From positions 3,162,001 through 3,226,000 of the forward strand of contig NW_025408674.1 of assembly GCF_020360975.1 (NCBI RefSeq): 64,000 nt of DNA, given 5' to 3'. The stretch comes from Hirsutella rhossiliensis (taxonomy: Eukaryota; Ascomycota; Sordariomycetes; Hypocreales; Ophiocordycipitaceae). The notes under the pieces are model-generated. The model was not told where the DNA came from. It searched no databases and saw only the letters and a list, made by a program, of their open reading frames with translations. The translations under genes and the position numbers were made by a program. Positions 13,271-22,499 of this stretch are shown in pieces; the first letter of the stretch is position 1; each line of letters opens with the position of its first letter.

Positions 13271-14875
13271 TAATAAACTAACGGACTACCGATAGTAGCC
13301 TAGGCTAGGACTACGAAGTAGGTAAAGTAGAGTAGGTAGTTACGATAACGCGAGCGTAATAATATAAATAAAGATAAAAATAGCGTTTATTTTAAGGCAG
13401 AGCCCTTAAACTACCTAGGCCTACTCCTTATCCTTATCGTTATCCTTATCTTTATCCTTATCGTCCTCCTCTACCTTATTAGCGGCGGCGGCGCTCTCTA
13501 GGGCGCTTAGGCGGCCCTCTAGGCCCGCGAGCTAGTCGGCAGTAGCGGCGGCTCTAAGGGCTCCGGGAGCAAGGGGGGCCCAGCTAGTAGTAGCGGCGGG
13601 GCGGCGGCGGGCACGGCTAAGGGGACCGCCGATAGGGCGACGGAGGCAGTATTCCTAGTACCGGGAGAGTTAGTAGCGGAAGTAAAAGAGCTAAAGGAGA
13701 GGAACTTACTTAAGGATAAGGCCCTAGCGCTCAAGGGCGTAGAGATTACGGTAGGCGGCGGCGGCGGCGGTAAGGCGCTTCTTAGTAGCCCCCCGTACTT
13801 ACCTATACGCGCCGGCCTTCTAAGCCGACGCCGTAGTAAGTAGAACGGGAGGCGCCGCCTTATAAGCGCGGCCGGCACGCGCGTACTAATAATAACTACC
13901 GCTATAGCGGCGCCCGACTTAATCGGCGTAAGGGAGCTCCTATAACGCGTACTATATATAGGGGGCTACGCGGGCGGCTCTAGCCTATACTTAGCGTTTA
14001 TACTTTAAGAAGTTAGCGGAAAATAGCTACTATACTCGCTAGGTAGCGGACTTATAGGGGTAATAGAAGTAAAGGCGGGGGTAGAGGGGCGAGGCGTTAT
14101 AGCCGGCGGCGGGGATAGCGTCGTTATATAAAAGGGCGATATAAGGGCGGCTAGCGTAGTAGAGGTAAAGGCGGCGGCGGTAGGCGCGGTCGCGGGGGCG
14201 CGGGTAGGAGCAGCGGTAGCGGTAGAGCTATCGTCGGCTATACCTAGCACGGCGTCGACGAACGACTCTATACGCTTTAAGAAGGAGGAAGTAAGGGAGG
14301 GGGAGGTAGATATATCTATCGCGGAAGTTAGTATTACGGATTACGGCCTTTTACTCTATAGGGCGGAGAACTTACTAGTTAAAGTTATTATTATTAGGGC
14401 TATTATTACGGCTATAGCTACTACTATAAGTATATATTAATAAAGCGGCCTATATAGCTAGGAACGAACTAATACCTTAGGTAGAGTAAAACTTACTTAT
14501 TACTACTATTACTATAGTTAAAGAAGGAGGAAAAGGAAAGGATAAAGGAAAGGGGGGATGCCGCTTTATATACCCCTAGGTAAAGGAGGCTGCTTAAGGC
14601 CGAGGGAATAGGTAACCTAAGGCTTACGTAGGTCTAGGACGGCCGCCGGCTACCTAGGGGCGTATATAATAGGTCGCGCCCTTATTTAAACGGCTAGCTA
14701 GCCGATAAGTATAGAGCCCGGTTCCGGCTGCCTAGGCTAATAAGCGCGGGGATAATAAGGCTAGTAGGGCCTATACAATTAATAGGAAAGGGTAGGGTAG
14801 AGCTAGCGGTATAGGCTTAATAGTATAGAAGCCGTTAATAAGGCAACGCCGCGCTACGCTTAAGGGAGGGTATTA
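13271..14875. other. 3' untranslated region of A, GC-rich island
   Basis: Sense-strand non-coding part of A between the chromodomain and the 3' LTR. It contains GCC/GGC-rich stretches that remain GC-rich despite RIP because they lack CpA. Two apparent open frames here (minus strand, 13519-13878 and 14005-14250) overlap the antisense ORF. The second follows its N-terminal frame, the first is a shadow. A purine tract directly before 14871 (AAGGGAGGG) is a plausible polypurine tract. Confidence 0.55.
13400..14345 (-). pseudogene. antisense ORF of chromovirus A
   Basis: Minus-strand protein remnant between the chromodomain and the 3' LTR, in a GC-rich stretch. An N-terminal part in one frame (TSPSLTSSFLKRIESFVDAV, about 14340-14220) passes through a Thr/Ala/Pro-rich linker. 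Near 14000 the homology moves to another frame: NFLKYKR, ELPYADQVGRR with RIP stops, RAYKAAPPVL, AAAAAYRNL, then LAGLEGRLSALE and an acidic/Lys tail (VEEDDKDKDKDNDKDK) ending near 13410. Element B has the same protein in the same position and orientation. No known domain recognised. One frameshift plus several RIP stops make it dead. Confidence 0.6.
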
Positions 14876-15061
14876 TATAAGAGTCTTTAACTATTATAGG
14901 TTATAGGCTTAGGCTATAGCCTAAGCTATATAGTTATATATAAAGGGCCGGATCCTATATATATATATATAGGCTAGCCGCGTATAAGAGAGCTCTATAT
15001 AGCTTATTAATATTATCCTATAGACAGCACCTATACCTACGCCTCTACTTACTCTATAATA
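14876..15061 (+). repeat. 3' LTR of chromovirus A
   Basis: 186 bp, same length as 227-412, followed by the target duplication GATAT (15062-15066). Confidence 0.9.
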
Positions 15062-15066
15062 GATAT

Positions 15067-16640
15067 ATAGTTTAAAGTTATTATTGCCTTATTATTTACG
15101 TTATTATATAGTAGGTTTAGTACCTATAATACTATAGTCCGCTCTAGTATAAATAAAAGAGTAATAATTTCTATAGTATAAGTATCTTAACTCCTTACGT
15201 AACCCTTAGAAGCTACCTATTACTTATTCTATATCTTTTAAGGCTTTTTTATAGTTAAAATCTTTAGCTCTTATTAATAGTACTAATTTATCTCTATATT
15301 TTACTTTAAGGCCTCTATTATCTATCGTTTTTTCTTAATTTCCGCCTCTTATTACTTCCTCTTTTATAAAGCGAAAGCTTTTACTCCGCCGCTTTCTTTT
15401 ATTACTAAAACCTTTAGGTCTCCTTCTTTAAAGCCTCTTCTTTTTATTAGGGTCCTTAAGCTATATTCCTTTAGCGAGTTTAAGCTACTTTTATAGAGCT
15501 AAATACCTCGTTTATATTATAATCTATATAGTAAAAGAGATTATCTTTTAGAGCCTTACCGCCCTACCTACGCTAGTACTTATAACTACCTATTCTCTTC
15601 TAACTTAAGCTCTTATATAAATTACTTAAAACTTATATTAAGGGCTTTCGAGGGTACTACTTAGCTTTCGGCTATTATAGCTAATATTAATAGAGGTCCT
15701 CTTAACTAGTTCCTAAAATACGTTCTAAAACATAGTCTAGAGCTTTATTTTTAACGACTTAATTAACCTTTTTTATTTATCTTTAAAATAAATAAGATTA
15801 TATATATACGCTACTAAGAGAGGCTAAATAACGATATATTAAGGGTTATAGCCGATAAGTAAAATAAGGAGGAAACACTATAGCGATTATCTAGTGCCCG
15901 TTATACTACTTTATAAAATCTATAATAAAATGTTTAAGTAGCTATAGGTAACGAAAAGGCGAAAAGAACGACCGTTTCGAGCTTCGCCTTAATAAACCGG
16001 TCTAATATACTAACGAGCTACTCCTTTCTAATATTATAATTTATCTACCTTATATTTAACGTATTAAAAATATTTATTAACGACTTAATCTATATTTTAC
16101 TAACTAAAAGTCTAGGGTTTATACTAGCTTATCTTAGTAGATAAGAAATAAGGGCAGCGATACTATCTCTTAACTAATATATATCTTAAACGTAATAAAG
16201 GATAGGTTACTATTTTTAATACGCGGAGCAATTTTGCCTTATTTTCTTATATTAAGAGGAATAAAATATTCGTTTAAATGCTCGCAAGGAATAGAAAGCT
16301 CTTTTTATCTATATTATATATATTTTAAGGCAAGGTATCGAGTTTCTTAATTTTCGTGCGCGTCTTTCCTTATTAGGTATAAAAGGGGAGCCTCGCGCAC
16401 TAAAGTTTAAGCTAAAAATAAACCTTATATTTAGACGCATAGGTAGGTTCTTTTTAGAAGATACTCGTACCGTCGAATTACGTTTAATCTAGCTTATTAC
16501 GGGTGCGTAGAATAAGGTTATTTAGGTCGCCCTTCTAACCCCTATTTTTAATAGTATCCTAAGCTAAATTCCGCACTATAGATATAATAGGGAGAATCCT
16601 ATATAAATAAAGCCTAAGATAAAAGTTAATAATATTCTGT
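15067..16640 (-). pseudogene. pogo/Fot1-like DDE transposase remnant (RIPed)
   Basis: Minus-strand coding remnant with RIP-type stops. A segment reading HFIIDFIK, YNGH and FPPYFTYRLQPL at about 15800-15930 resembles the pogo/Fot1 DDE catalytic region (D-x-H...PPH-T-H-LQPLD). It is followed by ASLSSVY and a Lys/Arg-rich C-terminal region (DPNKKKRL near 15430). These are Tc1/mariner-superfamily cut-and-paste transposases. Terminal inverted repeats were not located and the N-terminal DNA-binding part is not clear. The call rests on the LQPL context. Confidence 0.5.
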
Positions 16641-17540
16641 TTTTGCTATATTAGCCGAAATAACTTATATAATCTATCGGCATCCTATTTTAGCTGTTGC
16701 TTAGTTTAATGTTAGCACCGCAGCGCACTGCCTGCTAGATAAAAGTTCTAAATATATCCTAGACTTTCACTGCTTCTAATAATTTAGGAACTTAAATAAT
16801 ACGTTAATTGGCACCGTGGTTGTTAAGCTATCGTCGATTGATGTTAAGCGTGCGAAGTCGCCACAATCCGGCAAATCGCCAGATCCGGCAGATCACCGGG
16901 AAATCCCTTATATCCTTGTCTATTTAATGCCTTGATGAATCGGTTTTCAGCAAAGCTCATCAACAACCATTGCTCTCTGGCTGTGGGCCCTGCGGCCATG
17001 CTGACATTAAAGGCCTGATCCACGACAGCTGAAAAGGGAAGTAGAAGATTGCGTACAAAGTAGAAACTAATAAATTAGCTGCATTGAAAGAAGAAGAACT
17101 GAAAGCTCTCGGCGAGCTCTCCGAGAGCTCGCTAGTTACCTAGACAACGCTCAGGGGTTTGTAGTGGGCCTTCATTTGGTGGCGTTATCAGCCGACCAAT
17201 TCGTGCAGGAGTTGAGGACAGGGAAGACCAAGTAGCCAATCAGAAGAGGTTTTATGCTCTTCTTTCTAACTGAATAGAACGCCCTTCGGGTTGAACTGGA
17301 GAGGCAACCCAACCGGGGTTGCGCAAAGAGCCTTGAGGAACGAAAGGCTATAGGGAAGAGAGAGAAGAGTCGAAGATAGAGTAAAAACAGAAGGGGTTGA
17401 GGACGGAAGGGAAAAAATCGATAGGACTAAGGCAGGACTAAGGACTAGGATGCAAAGTAGAAGATTGAAGTCTTACTCGTTTAGGAAACTGCAGCGGCAT
17501 ATGGTTTCGCATCGCTATTCCATTTCAGTAGCGGCAGCTT
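16640..17540. other. non-RIPed intergenic segment, left part of island
   Basis: CpA and TpG return abruptly near 16640 and base composition becomes ordinary. No convincing gene found. It holds a perfect 9-bp-stem hairpin at 17104-17129 followed by CTAG at 17132-17135. No tRNA or rRNA signature was recognised. Confidence 0.5.
17104..17135 (+). other. hairpin followed by CTAG (possible Helitron 3' end)
   Basis: Stem AGCTCTCGG (17104-17112) pairs perfectly with CCGAGAGCT (17121-17129) around an 8-base loop, and CTAG then T follows two bases later. Helitrons end in a hairpin followed by CTRR and insert next to T. The spacing here is shorter than usual and no matching 5' TC end was identified, so this is only a candidate. 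Confidence 0.25.
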
Positions 17541-17542
17541 TC

Positions 17543-18417
17543 TTAGATAGGTGACGGTTTCGAAGTGGACGGACCGGCGAGCCCAAGCCATGCACAGCAA
17601 TCGAATCGAGGGGCGAGTCCCCTAAGGCGGGACCCCGTTAGGGCTATCCGGCTCAGACGTCGAGGAGGCAGCCGAAACAGAGAACGACTGAGTGGCAGAC
17701 GGGCAAGGGTTACGGGGAGACAAAGGCACCGGGGCCTTATGCAGCAGATACGGTCGCTTCGTCGGCGTATCGGCAGGCTCGGGGCGATATCGCTTCGGGT
17801 GGGCGTAAGGGGGCCGGTCGAGGGCGAAGCTGAAGCCAAAGGTGGAGGACTGAGCGGGAGGGTGACAGGGCGGCCAAAGACAAACAGGCAACGCGCATAC
17901 CCTGAAAGGCCGCGGAAGCGGAGGACGCTTGCTGCCTCTGCGGCGTGGAGAGAAGCGGTGCCGTTGGGGTGACGGCGGCGGCGGCCTTGTCGAGAAAGGT
18001 TCAGGAATCCGGGACGACGATAAAGACGTTGTCCCGGTCCGAGGGGAAAAAAGTTTGGGTGGTCCGGGCGCGGGGCATAATCCTTTCGTTCCTCAAGGCA
18101 TAATGAAATGCGCGGTTGATAAGCGATGTCATCGAACTTTTTAGATAACATTACAAAAGCTCCCTGGGTGGCAAGTGGCAAATTCGCCACCGCAAGGCAG
18201 TCATATTCCCTCAGGACTATAAGAAGACAGAACTTCTCACATTCATTTTAGGTAGATGACAATGAACAGATTGACTCTTACCTTCCTTTTTTAATCTTTG
18301 CGAGATATAAACATAGCTAACAAATGTCGACATGACCATAGAACCTTCTAGAGGCGACCAGTCTCCTCCAACACATGAACCTATTGCAATTAGTAGTAGA
18401 TACCCTTGAAAAGGCAC
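17543..18417 (-). CDS. possible two-exon gene of unknown function (weak)
   Basis: Two minus-strand open frames (18417-18217 and 18190-17543 with its upstream extension) come into one frame if a 65-nt intron is removed: 5' GTAAGAG near 18281 and 3' TTATAG near 18217. The joined product would start with a hydrophobic stretch (YLLLIAIGSCVGG), continue through RLKKE, then VANLPLATQGAFVML, and end in an Arg/Pro/Ser-rich low-complexity region. No ATG opens the frame near 18417; the codon there is GTG, and the frame stays open upstream to about 18540. The first in-frame ATG is the MVMSTF site. Competing open frames exist on both strands because the 17560-18000 stretch is GC-rich. Unrecognised protein; treat as tentative. 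Confidence 0.2.
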
Positions 18418-18981
18418 GAAAAAGGCGTCACGATTGTTACGGTTACGAGTAGTAGTAAGGCGGCGAGGGACGTGGCAGACTAGGGAGGGAGCGGGATGGT
18501 ACAGGAGAGCATGCCTACTAAATTTTAGTGGGTCAAGTCTCTACTTACGTCTGCCTTTTTCCCGTTCAGCTTGTCGTGGATCAGGCACTAAGCTTTGCGT
18601 GGATCCTACGGGGCATGTCTTGGATCTGGTGCGGAGGGTTCTCTACCGGCCCCCGCCAAAACGCGCAGTTAAATCAACCCAGTGTACGTGTTCATGCAAC
18701 GCGAGTAAGCCGGTTTCAAGATTCAAATTAAAATATTTAGATTTCTATTAGATATAATCACTGGTAAGTAGGCGAGGACGAAGGATATTAAGATAAATAG
18801 AGCCCTACGGCCTGCCGTTTGCTTCTGCCGTCAAAATCGGTAAGGTACCGTAAGTCTTACTTACTGCTCTCTAAGTCCATTGTACACATACTCTATCAAA
18901 AAGAAGTGTCGACAGACACGTCTGGTCTAGGACTTATCTTTACAGCCAACCTCGTTATCAGCCCCGTCCTTTATCATTAAA
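18418..18981. promoter_or_regulatory. upstream region of the secreted-protein gene
   Basis: About 560 bp before the start codon of the 18982 gene. 18735-18850 shows a short TpA-enriched patch, otherwise CpA/TpG are normal. The start context (TTATCATTAAAATGAAG) has A at -3, favourable for fungal initiation. No certain TATA box or known operator could be assigned. Confidence 0.35.
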
Positions 18982-20229
18982 ATGAAGATTACAATAACAT
19001 GCCTTGCCCTTATTGGACTAGCCACCGCCATCCCGGTGAGCGAGGGCAAACCGGGTAAAAACCTGTGCGACACGATCGTTCATGGCGCTGATAAATGGGG
19101 GCTGTGTGGGGTGGGTAACAAGTTCAGTGGCTCGCCGAAGGCTCCTAACGACCCTATCTTGAAACTTGACAATAGGAAGAAAGGGGGGAGAACGGCGCAA
19201 AGGGAGCGAGCGGGAAGCCGGGCTCTATTATGCGGGCGGGCTAACGTCAACTGCTCGAAATGGCGCAGACTCAAGGCGTCACGATCTCGAGTCCGGGTAA
19301 CTGGGGTCAAGGGGATAGCCGTCGTTGTTCTACTGGCCCCATTTGCGCATGATATACTGGATGCATTGAAAGAGGCTCCCTCGATTGGACCGCTTGTAAC
19401 ATGGTTTGACGACACAATGGCAAGCATTCAGGAGGCAATCGGAGGACCGCAGGTCCCAGAAATCTACGGAAACGAGTGGAAGCTGCGGATCATCTGTTGG
19501 TTCCGAGGGGAGCAACAGCACAAAGATCCTGTTGATAGGGCATGTGATAAGCTATGGGAAAATGACAGGCTGGAAGAGCAGCAGAAAAAGCAGCGCCAGA
19601 TCGAGCAGGAAGCGGTCGACAAACTCAATGAGGTTATCAAGATCTGTGAGAATATGCTGGATAACCCTCCCGAGGATGAAGAGGCTTTAGCCAATGAGGT
19701 GGAGCGCTGCGATAATTTCATCAGCCAGGTATCTGCTATTGAGAACCCAAGTCCGCAGAACACGAATCCGCCACCGAAACCGAAGAGCTGGCATCCACCC
19801 CCGTGTTGGAATCAAAAATGGCGCTGCCTGGCAGCCGGTATATCCCCGAAAGTCCCAGAATGCAATTGCATACCAAAGCCGGGGCCCAAAGAGCAGCAGA
19901 CAGCGAAACAAAAGGATAAGACGAAAAAACCCACATCTGCGACGGGGTCTGGCAATATTTCGTTGAATGAAGATTGCCTAAAGATAGCTGTAGGAGGAGG
20001 AAGCTTGGCAGAATATTGTCCACAGCTGAGAAACAAGGCGGCAACGTCCAAGGGGACGGGAAAGCCCGAGGAAAAGCCCAAGGAGACGGAAAAGCCAGGG
20101 ACTGAAGAACCGATTGATGAGCCGGAAACGGACGATGAGACGGCAAAGGGAAAGGGTGTACCACCACCTAATATTTCTTGTTACGAATGCAGACGTGAAG
20201 GATATGATCCGGATCTCTGCGTTTGCTAA
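18982..20229 (+). CDS. cysteine-rich secreted protein, effector-like
   Basis: Single open frame of 415 residues, the only convincing intact host-type gene here. The N-terminus MKITITCLALIGLATA is a typical signal peptide (Lys, hydrophobic core, small residues before cleavage near residue 16). About 18 Cys remain in the mature part, an even number that fits disulfide bonds. A charged, coiled-coil-like helix lies at about residues 190-225 (RLEEQQKKQRQIEQEAVDKL). A Pro-rich linker follows (NPPPKPKSWHPPPC), then CWNQKWRC and ECNC motifs, a Lys/Glu/Pro/Thr-rich low-complexity part near residues 345-390, and a Cys-rich end (SCYECRREGYDPDLCVC). NIS and NCS sequons suggest N-glycosylation. No known family recognised. 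It lies in a RIP-free island between transposons, a setting common for fungal effector genes; a role in host interaction is inference. An alternative model with a short intron (19115-19175) is possible. Confidence 0.75.
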   Translation: MKITITCLALIGLATAIPVSEGKPGKNLCDTIVHGADKWGLCGVGNKFSGSPKAPNDPILKLDNRKKGGRTAQRERAGSRALLCGRANVNCSKWRRLKASRSRVRVTGVKGIAVVVLLAPFAHDILDALKEAPSIGPLVTWFDDTMASIQEAIGGPQVPEIYGNEWKLRIICWFRGEQQHKDPVDRACDKLWENDRLEEQQKKQRQIEQEAVDKLNEVIKICENMLDNPPEDEEALANEVERCDNFISQVSAIENPSPQNTNPPPKPKSWHPPPCWNQKWRCLAAGISPKVPECNCIPKPGPKEQQTAKQKDKTKKPTSATGSGNISLNEDCLKIAVGGGSLAEYCPQLRNKAATSKGTGKPEEKPKETEKPGTEEPIDEPETDDETAKGKGVPPPNISCYECRREGYDPDLCVC

Positions 20230-20490
20230 GCATGGTACCTGTCGGCTAGTATAGGCACCGCTGTTAGTAGGTCACCTGAAGGATCAAGGGAGGGCCACCT
20301 GAAGGATCATTATGAGGCCATGTATCAGGGACCCATAAAGACCTCACGTATGGGGCCAGCTTGGTGCCTATGTAAGTCACCTGAGGGTCCCTCTGGACTA
20401 CGGCATAAATAGGGCCCTGTGGCCGCTTCTTTCTAGCTAGATCATGCATCTTTATCCCTTCTTGTGCTGCCCCTACCTCATGAGTACCAG
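20230..20490. repeat. short direct repeats between gene and Helitron remnant
   Basis: Three spaced copies of a 13-bp motif, CACCTGAAGGATC at 20273-20285 and 20296-20308 and CACCTGAGGGTCC at 20378-20390, lie between the gene stop and the point where Helitron homology ends. They could be Helitron-terminal or gene 3' sequence. No terminator signal identified. Confidence 0.4.
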
Positions 20491-22054
20491 AATAACAGTC
20501 TATCGACAATGACTTACCTTCTTTCCTGATAACTGCGGCTAGCTCCCGCAAGGCACGGGGGAAGTTAAAACGACACTCCCTCTCCGGATCGGCGACATTG
20601 GCCGCCTCGATATCGGCTACAGCCCCTTCTATATCGTTCGCCAGATTCCCACTTCTCTTTCGGACGCGCAAGCAGTATGCGGTATTGCATCTATGGCGCT
20701 GGCATCGGTTGACGATTTGCGAGAGCCGCAGGAATATCATCTCTACACCCAGCGGATCTACACTTAGGGGATTACCTTCGCCCTAGGGCATTGTCCTGCT
20801 CGGCTCCGGGTTAATAGTAGTGATGTGGAACCCCTACGTGCGTGCAAAAAGGTCGCGAGCGGCTTCGTCCCCTATGTCGGCTACCGGGCCATTCTCCATC
20901 TAGTATAGACCGTGGTTGTGTGGGCTCCCACGCCCTTGCTATTTATACCGATCCTAGTAATCTACGATATTGAATTTCGTTCTTAGCACGATGTCCCGAA
21001 AGTGGCAGTATCGGCGGTGAAAGTGGAAAGCCGCAATATGAGGGTTCTGCCGCAGAAGGTGCCGCGACAGTGCCATCCTCTCTGCCTCGGATGCGACTAG
21101 CCATTCTTTATATCGGGGCATATGCTAGTAGAGGCTCCTCTAGTATAAATCGGCCGGGCTAAATATAATAAATGCACCGGGACAGCTAAGATTGTGCGCA
21201 TATGCCTCTAGGTCTTGCCTCTTTCTATTCTAAAGGGGGCGCGTACCGCGAATCGATACCGTATGCCTTATAATCGAGTTAATTAGCGCCTACGCTTCGG
21301 GATCCTCCCTATATTCGAGTGCCTTAATAAGCTGCTCTTACGTAAGCGGTTCACGGCTACTATCGTGTTGCTTTACAAAGAATTTAGACTATATACGTGC
21401 TTAGGACCGCATTAAGGTATTAAATGCGATAAAACGGAAGGTCGGATGGCGCGCAAAACGGCCGTCGTGCCACCGCATCGCGTGCTTAATATACTCCTTA
21501 TACTTAATCGACCGCAAGCGAGGCTCTATAAAGTTAGCTTTGCCGTCTAGAAATAGGCAGGGGAATGCTAGGGAGAGTAGGGTATAAGAGCGATTAAACT
21601 TATTAATCGGCGTGTGCCGTATGTTAGGAAGCTAGAGCTCGTGCTACGCCCGCCCTAGAGAGCCTATAGTAAGGGGTTGCTCCGTATCCGCTTTGGATTT
21701 ACCCGCGAGAATAGACCGTAGGGCATTAAGCTCCGTATCCTTAGCTAATAGGTCCGGCACCGCAGTGGCGTCCTCTAAGTTAGGCTCTGCCTCCTAGTCT
21801 TCCTCCGGTCCTATATTAGCAGCCTCTACCTAGCTTTAGGAGATAGTATCTAGTATATTACCGTCCTTAGGTAGTTAGCTTAGTCGCTCTTTATCTATAA
21901 TAATATATCGATAGCTAGGATAATAATAGCGGAGATAGTCTAGCTATACTATAACGCTTAACGGCGTATATAGAACTAGCGGATAAATTACTAGCTAAGG
22001 TTAGCGTAGAACGACGTATTAGCGGGACGTAGTAATACTATATTTAACTCCGGC
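20490..22054 (-). pseudogene. truncated Helitron Rep/helicase-like protein (N-terminal part)
   Basis: Minus-strand frame readable for about 520 codons with few stops. Going 5' to 3': ITTSR (near 22020), ERLSQLPKDGN (near 21880), TPINKFNRS (near 21620), EPRLRSIKYKEYIKHAMRWH (near 21500), RGTRPL, CPGAFIIFSPADLY (near 21190), NPHIAAFHFHRRY (near 21040), and the HUH rolling-circle motif QGRGSPHNHGLY (near 20920). Then come HRCNTAYCLR and CRFNFPRALREL (near 20560). This is the Helitron_like_N/Rep region of fungal Helitrons, which nick and transfer a single strand. Homology stops near 20500 and the helicase domain is missing. The 5' part is cut by element B at 22055. Stops in the C-terminal half are few, so RIP was light here compared with neighbours. 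Confidence 0.8.
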
Positions 22055-22255
22055 TATATAAAGGTATTTACCCTTAGTATAGGTCTAGGTATTAGCCTAG
22101 ACCTTAGCTAATAGCGTTATAGGGTAGGGCAGGCCGTACGTATAAACGCGTATTTAGCAGCGGTAGGCGCGGCGTATAGTTAGATCCTATATAGCTTATT
22201 ATTATAATATAACGGAAGGTACCTATAGTATAACCCTCTACCTACCCTATAATAA
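22055..22255 (+). repeat. 5' LTR of chromovirus B
   Basis: About 201 bp, begins TATATAAAGG and ends CCCTATAATAA; matches 28693-28879 plus 31699-31712. The exact ends are uncertain by a few bases. Confidence 0.75.
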
Positions 22256-22499
22256 TATAAGCTATCCTTATATTAGACCTAATATTAGAACCTTAGTAGT
22301 ACTAGCTAGGGTAGTAGTAGTAGTGGTAGCTACTATAGGAAGAAGCCTAGTACTAATAGCTATAGTAATAGGCGGAAGAGCTATACTAGTAATACCTATA
22401 GGAAGAGGCCTAGTAGTAATAGGACGAATAAGCCCGGTTTATAAAGCTATTCTACTAGATATTATAAGACCTAGACTAATAAGTAACCCTATACTAGAT

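Larger units (their letters stand above)
227..15061 (+). mobile_element. Ty3/gypsy chromovirus A, RIP-inactivated, with nested E1
   Basis: LTR retrotransposon with two 186-bp LTRs (227-412 and 14876-15061). It is flanked by a 5-bp target duplication GATAT (222-226 and 15062-15066). Without the nested element (3732-11607) and its duplication it is about 6.95 kb. The order gag, protease, RT, RNase H, integrase, chromodomain is readable on the plus strand through stops that fall where RIP would convert CAA, CAG or TGG. A second copy begins at 36164 and shows the site where E1 is absent. It is dead: no ATG-initiated gag-pol frame survives. Confidence 0.9.

Noticed and set aside
13519..13878. Minus-strand 119-codon open frame in the A 3' region
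   Set aside because: It is a shadow frame in GC-rich DNA. Comparison with element B shows the antisense gene runs in another minus-strand frame across this segment.
17565..17972. Plus-strand 135-codon Arg/Gly-rich open frame
   Set aside because: Arg/Gly-rich frame opposite other open frames in GC-rich DNA; no domain, no start or splice support.
18434..18751. Plus-strand 105-codon and nested 67-codon frames upstream of the secreted-protein gene
   Set aside because: No recognised domain; they overlap the candidate minus-strand exon and end in a TpA-rich patch, so chance frames are more likely.
20264..20740. Minus-strand 158-codon frame as a stand-alone gene
   Set aside because: Its N-terminal part is the middle of the Helitron Rep, which continues upstream to 22054 through a few stops, so it is a fragment; the last 70 or so residues past about 20490 are unrelated read-through.
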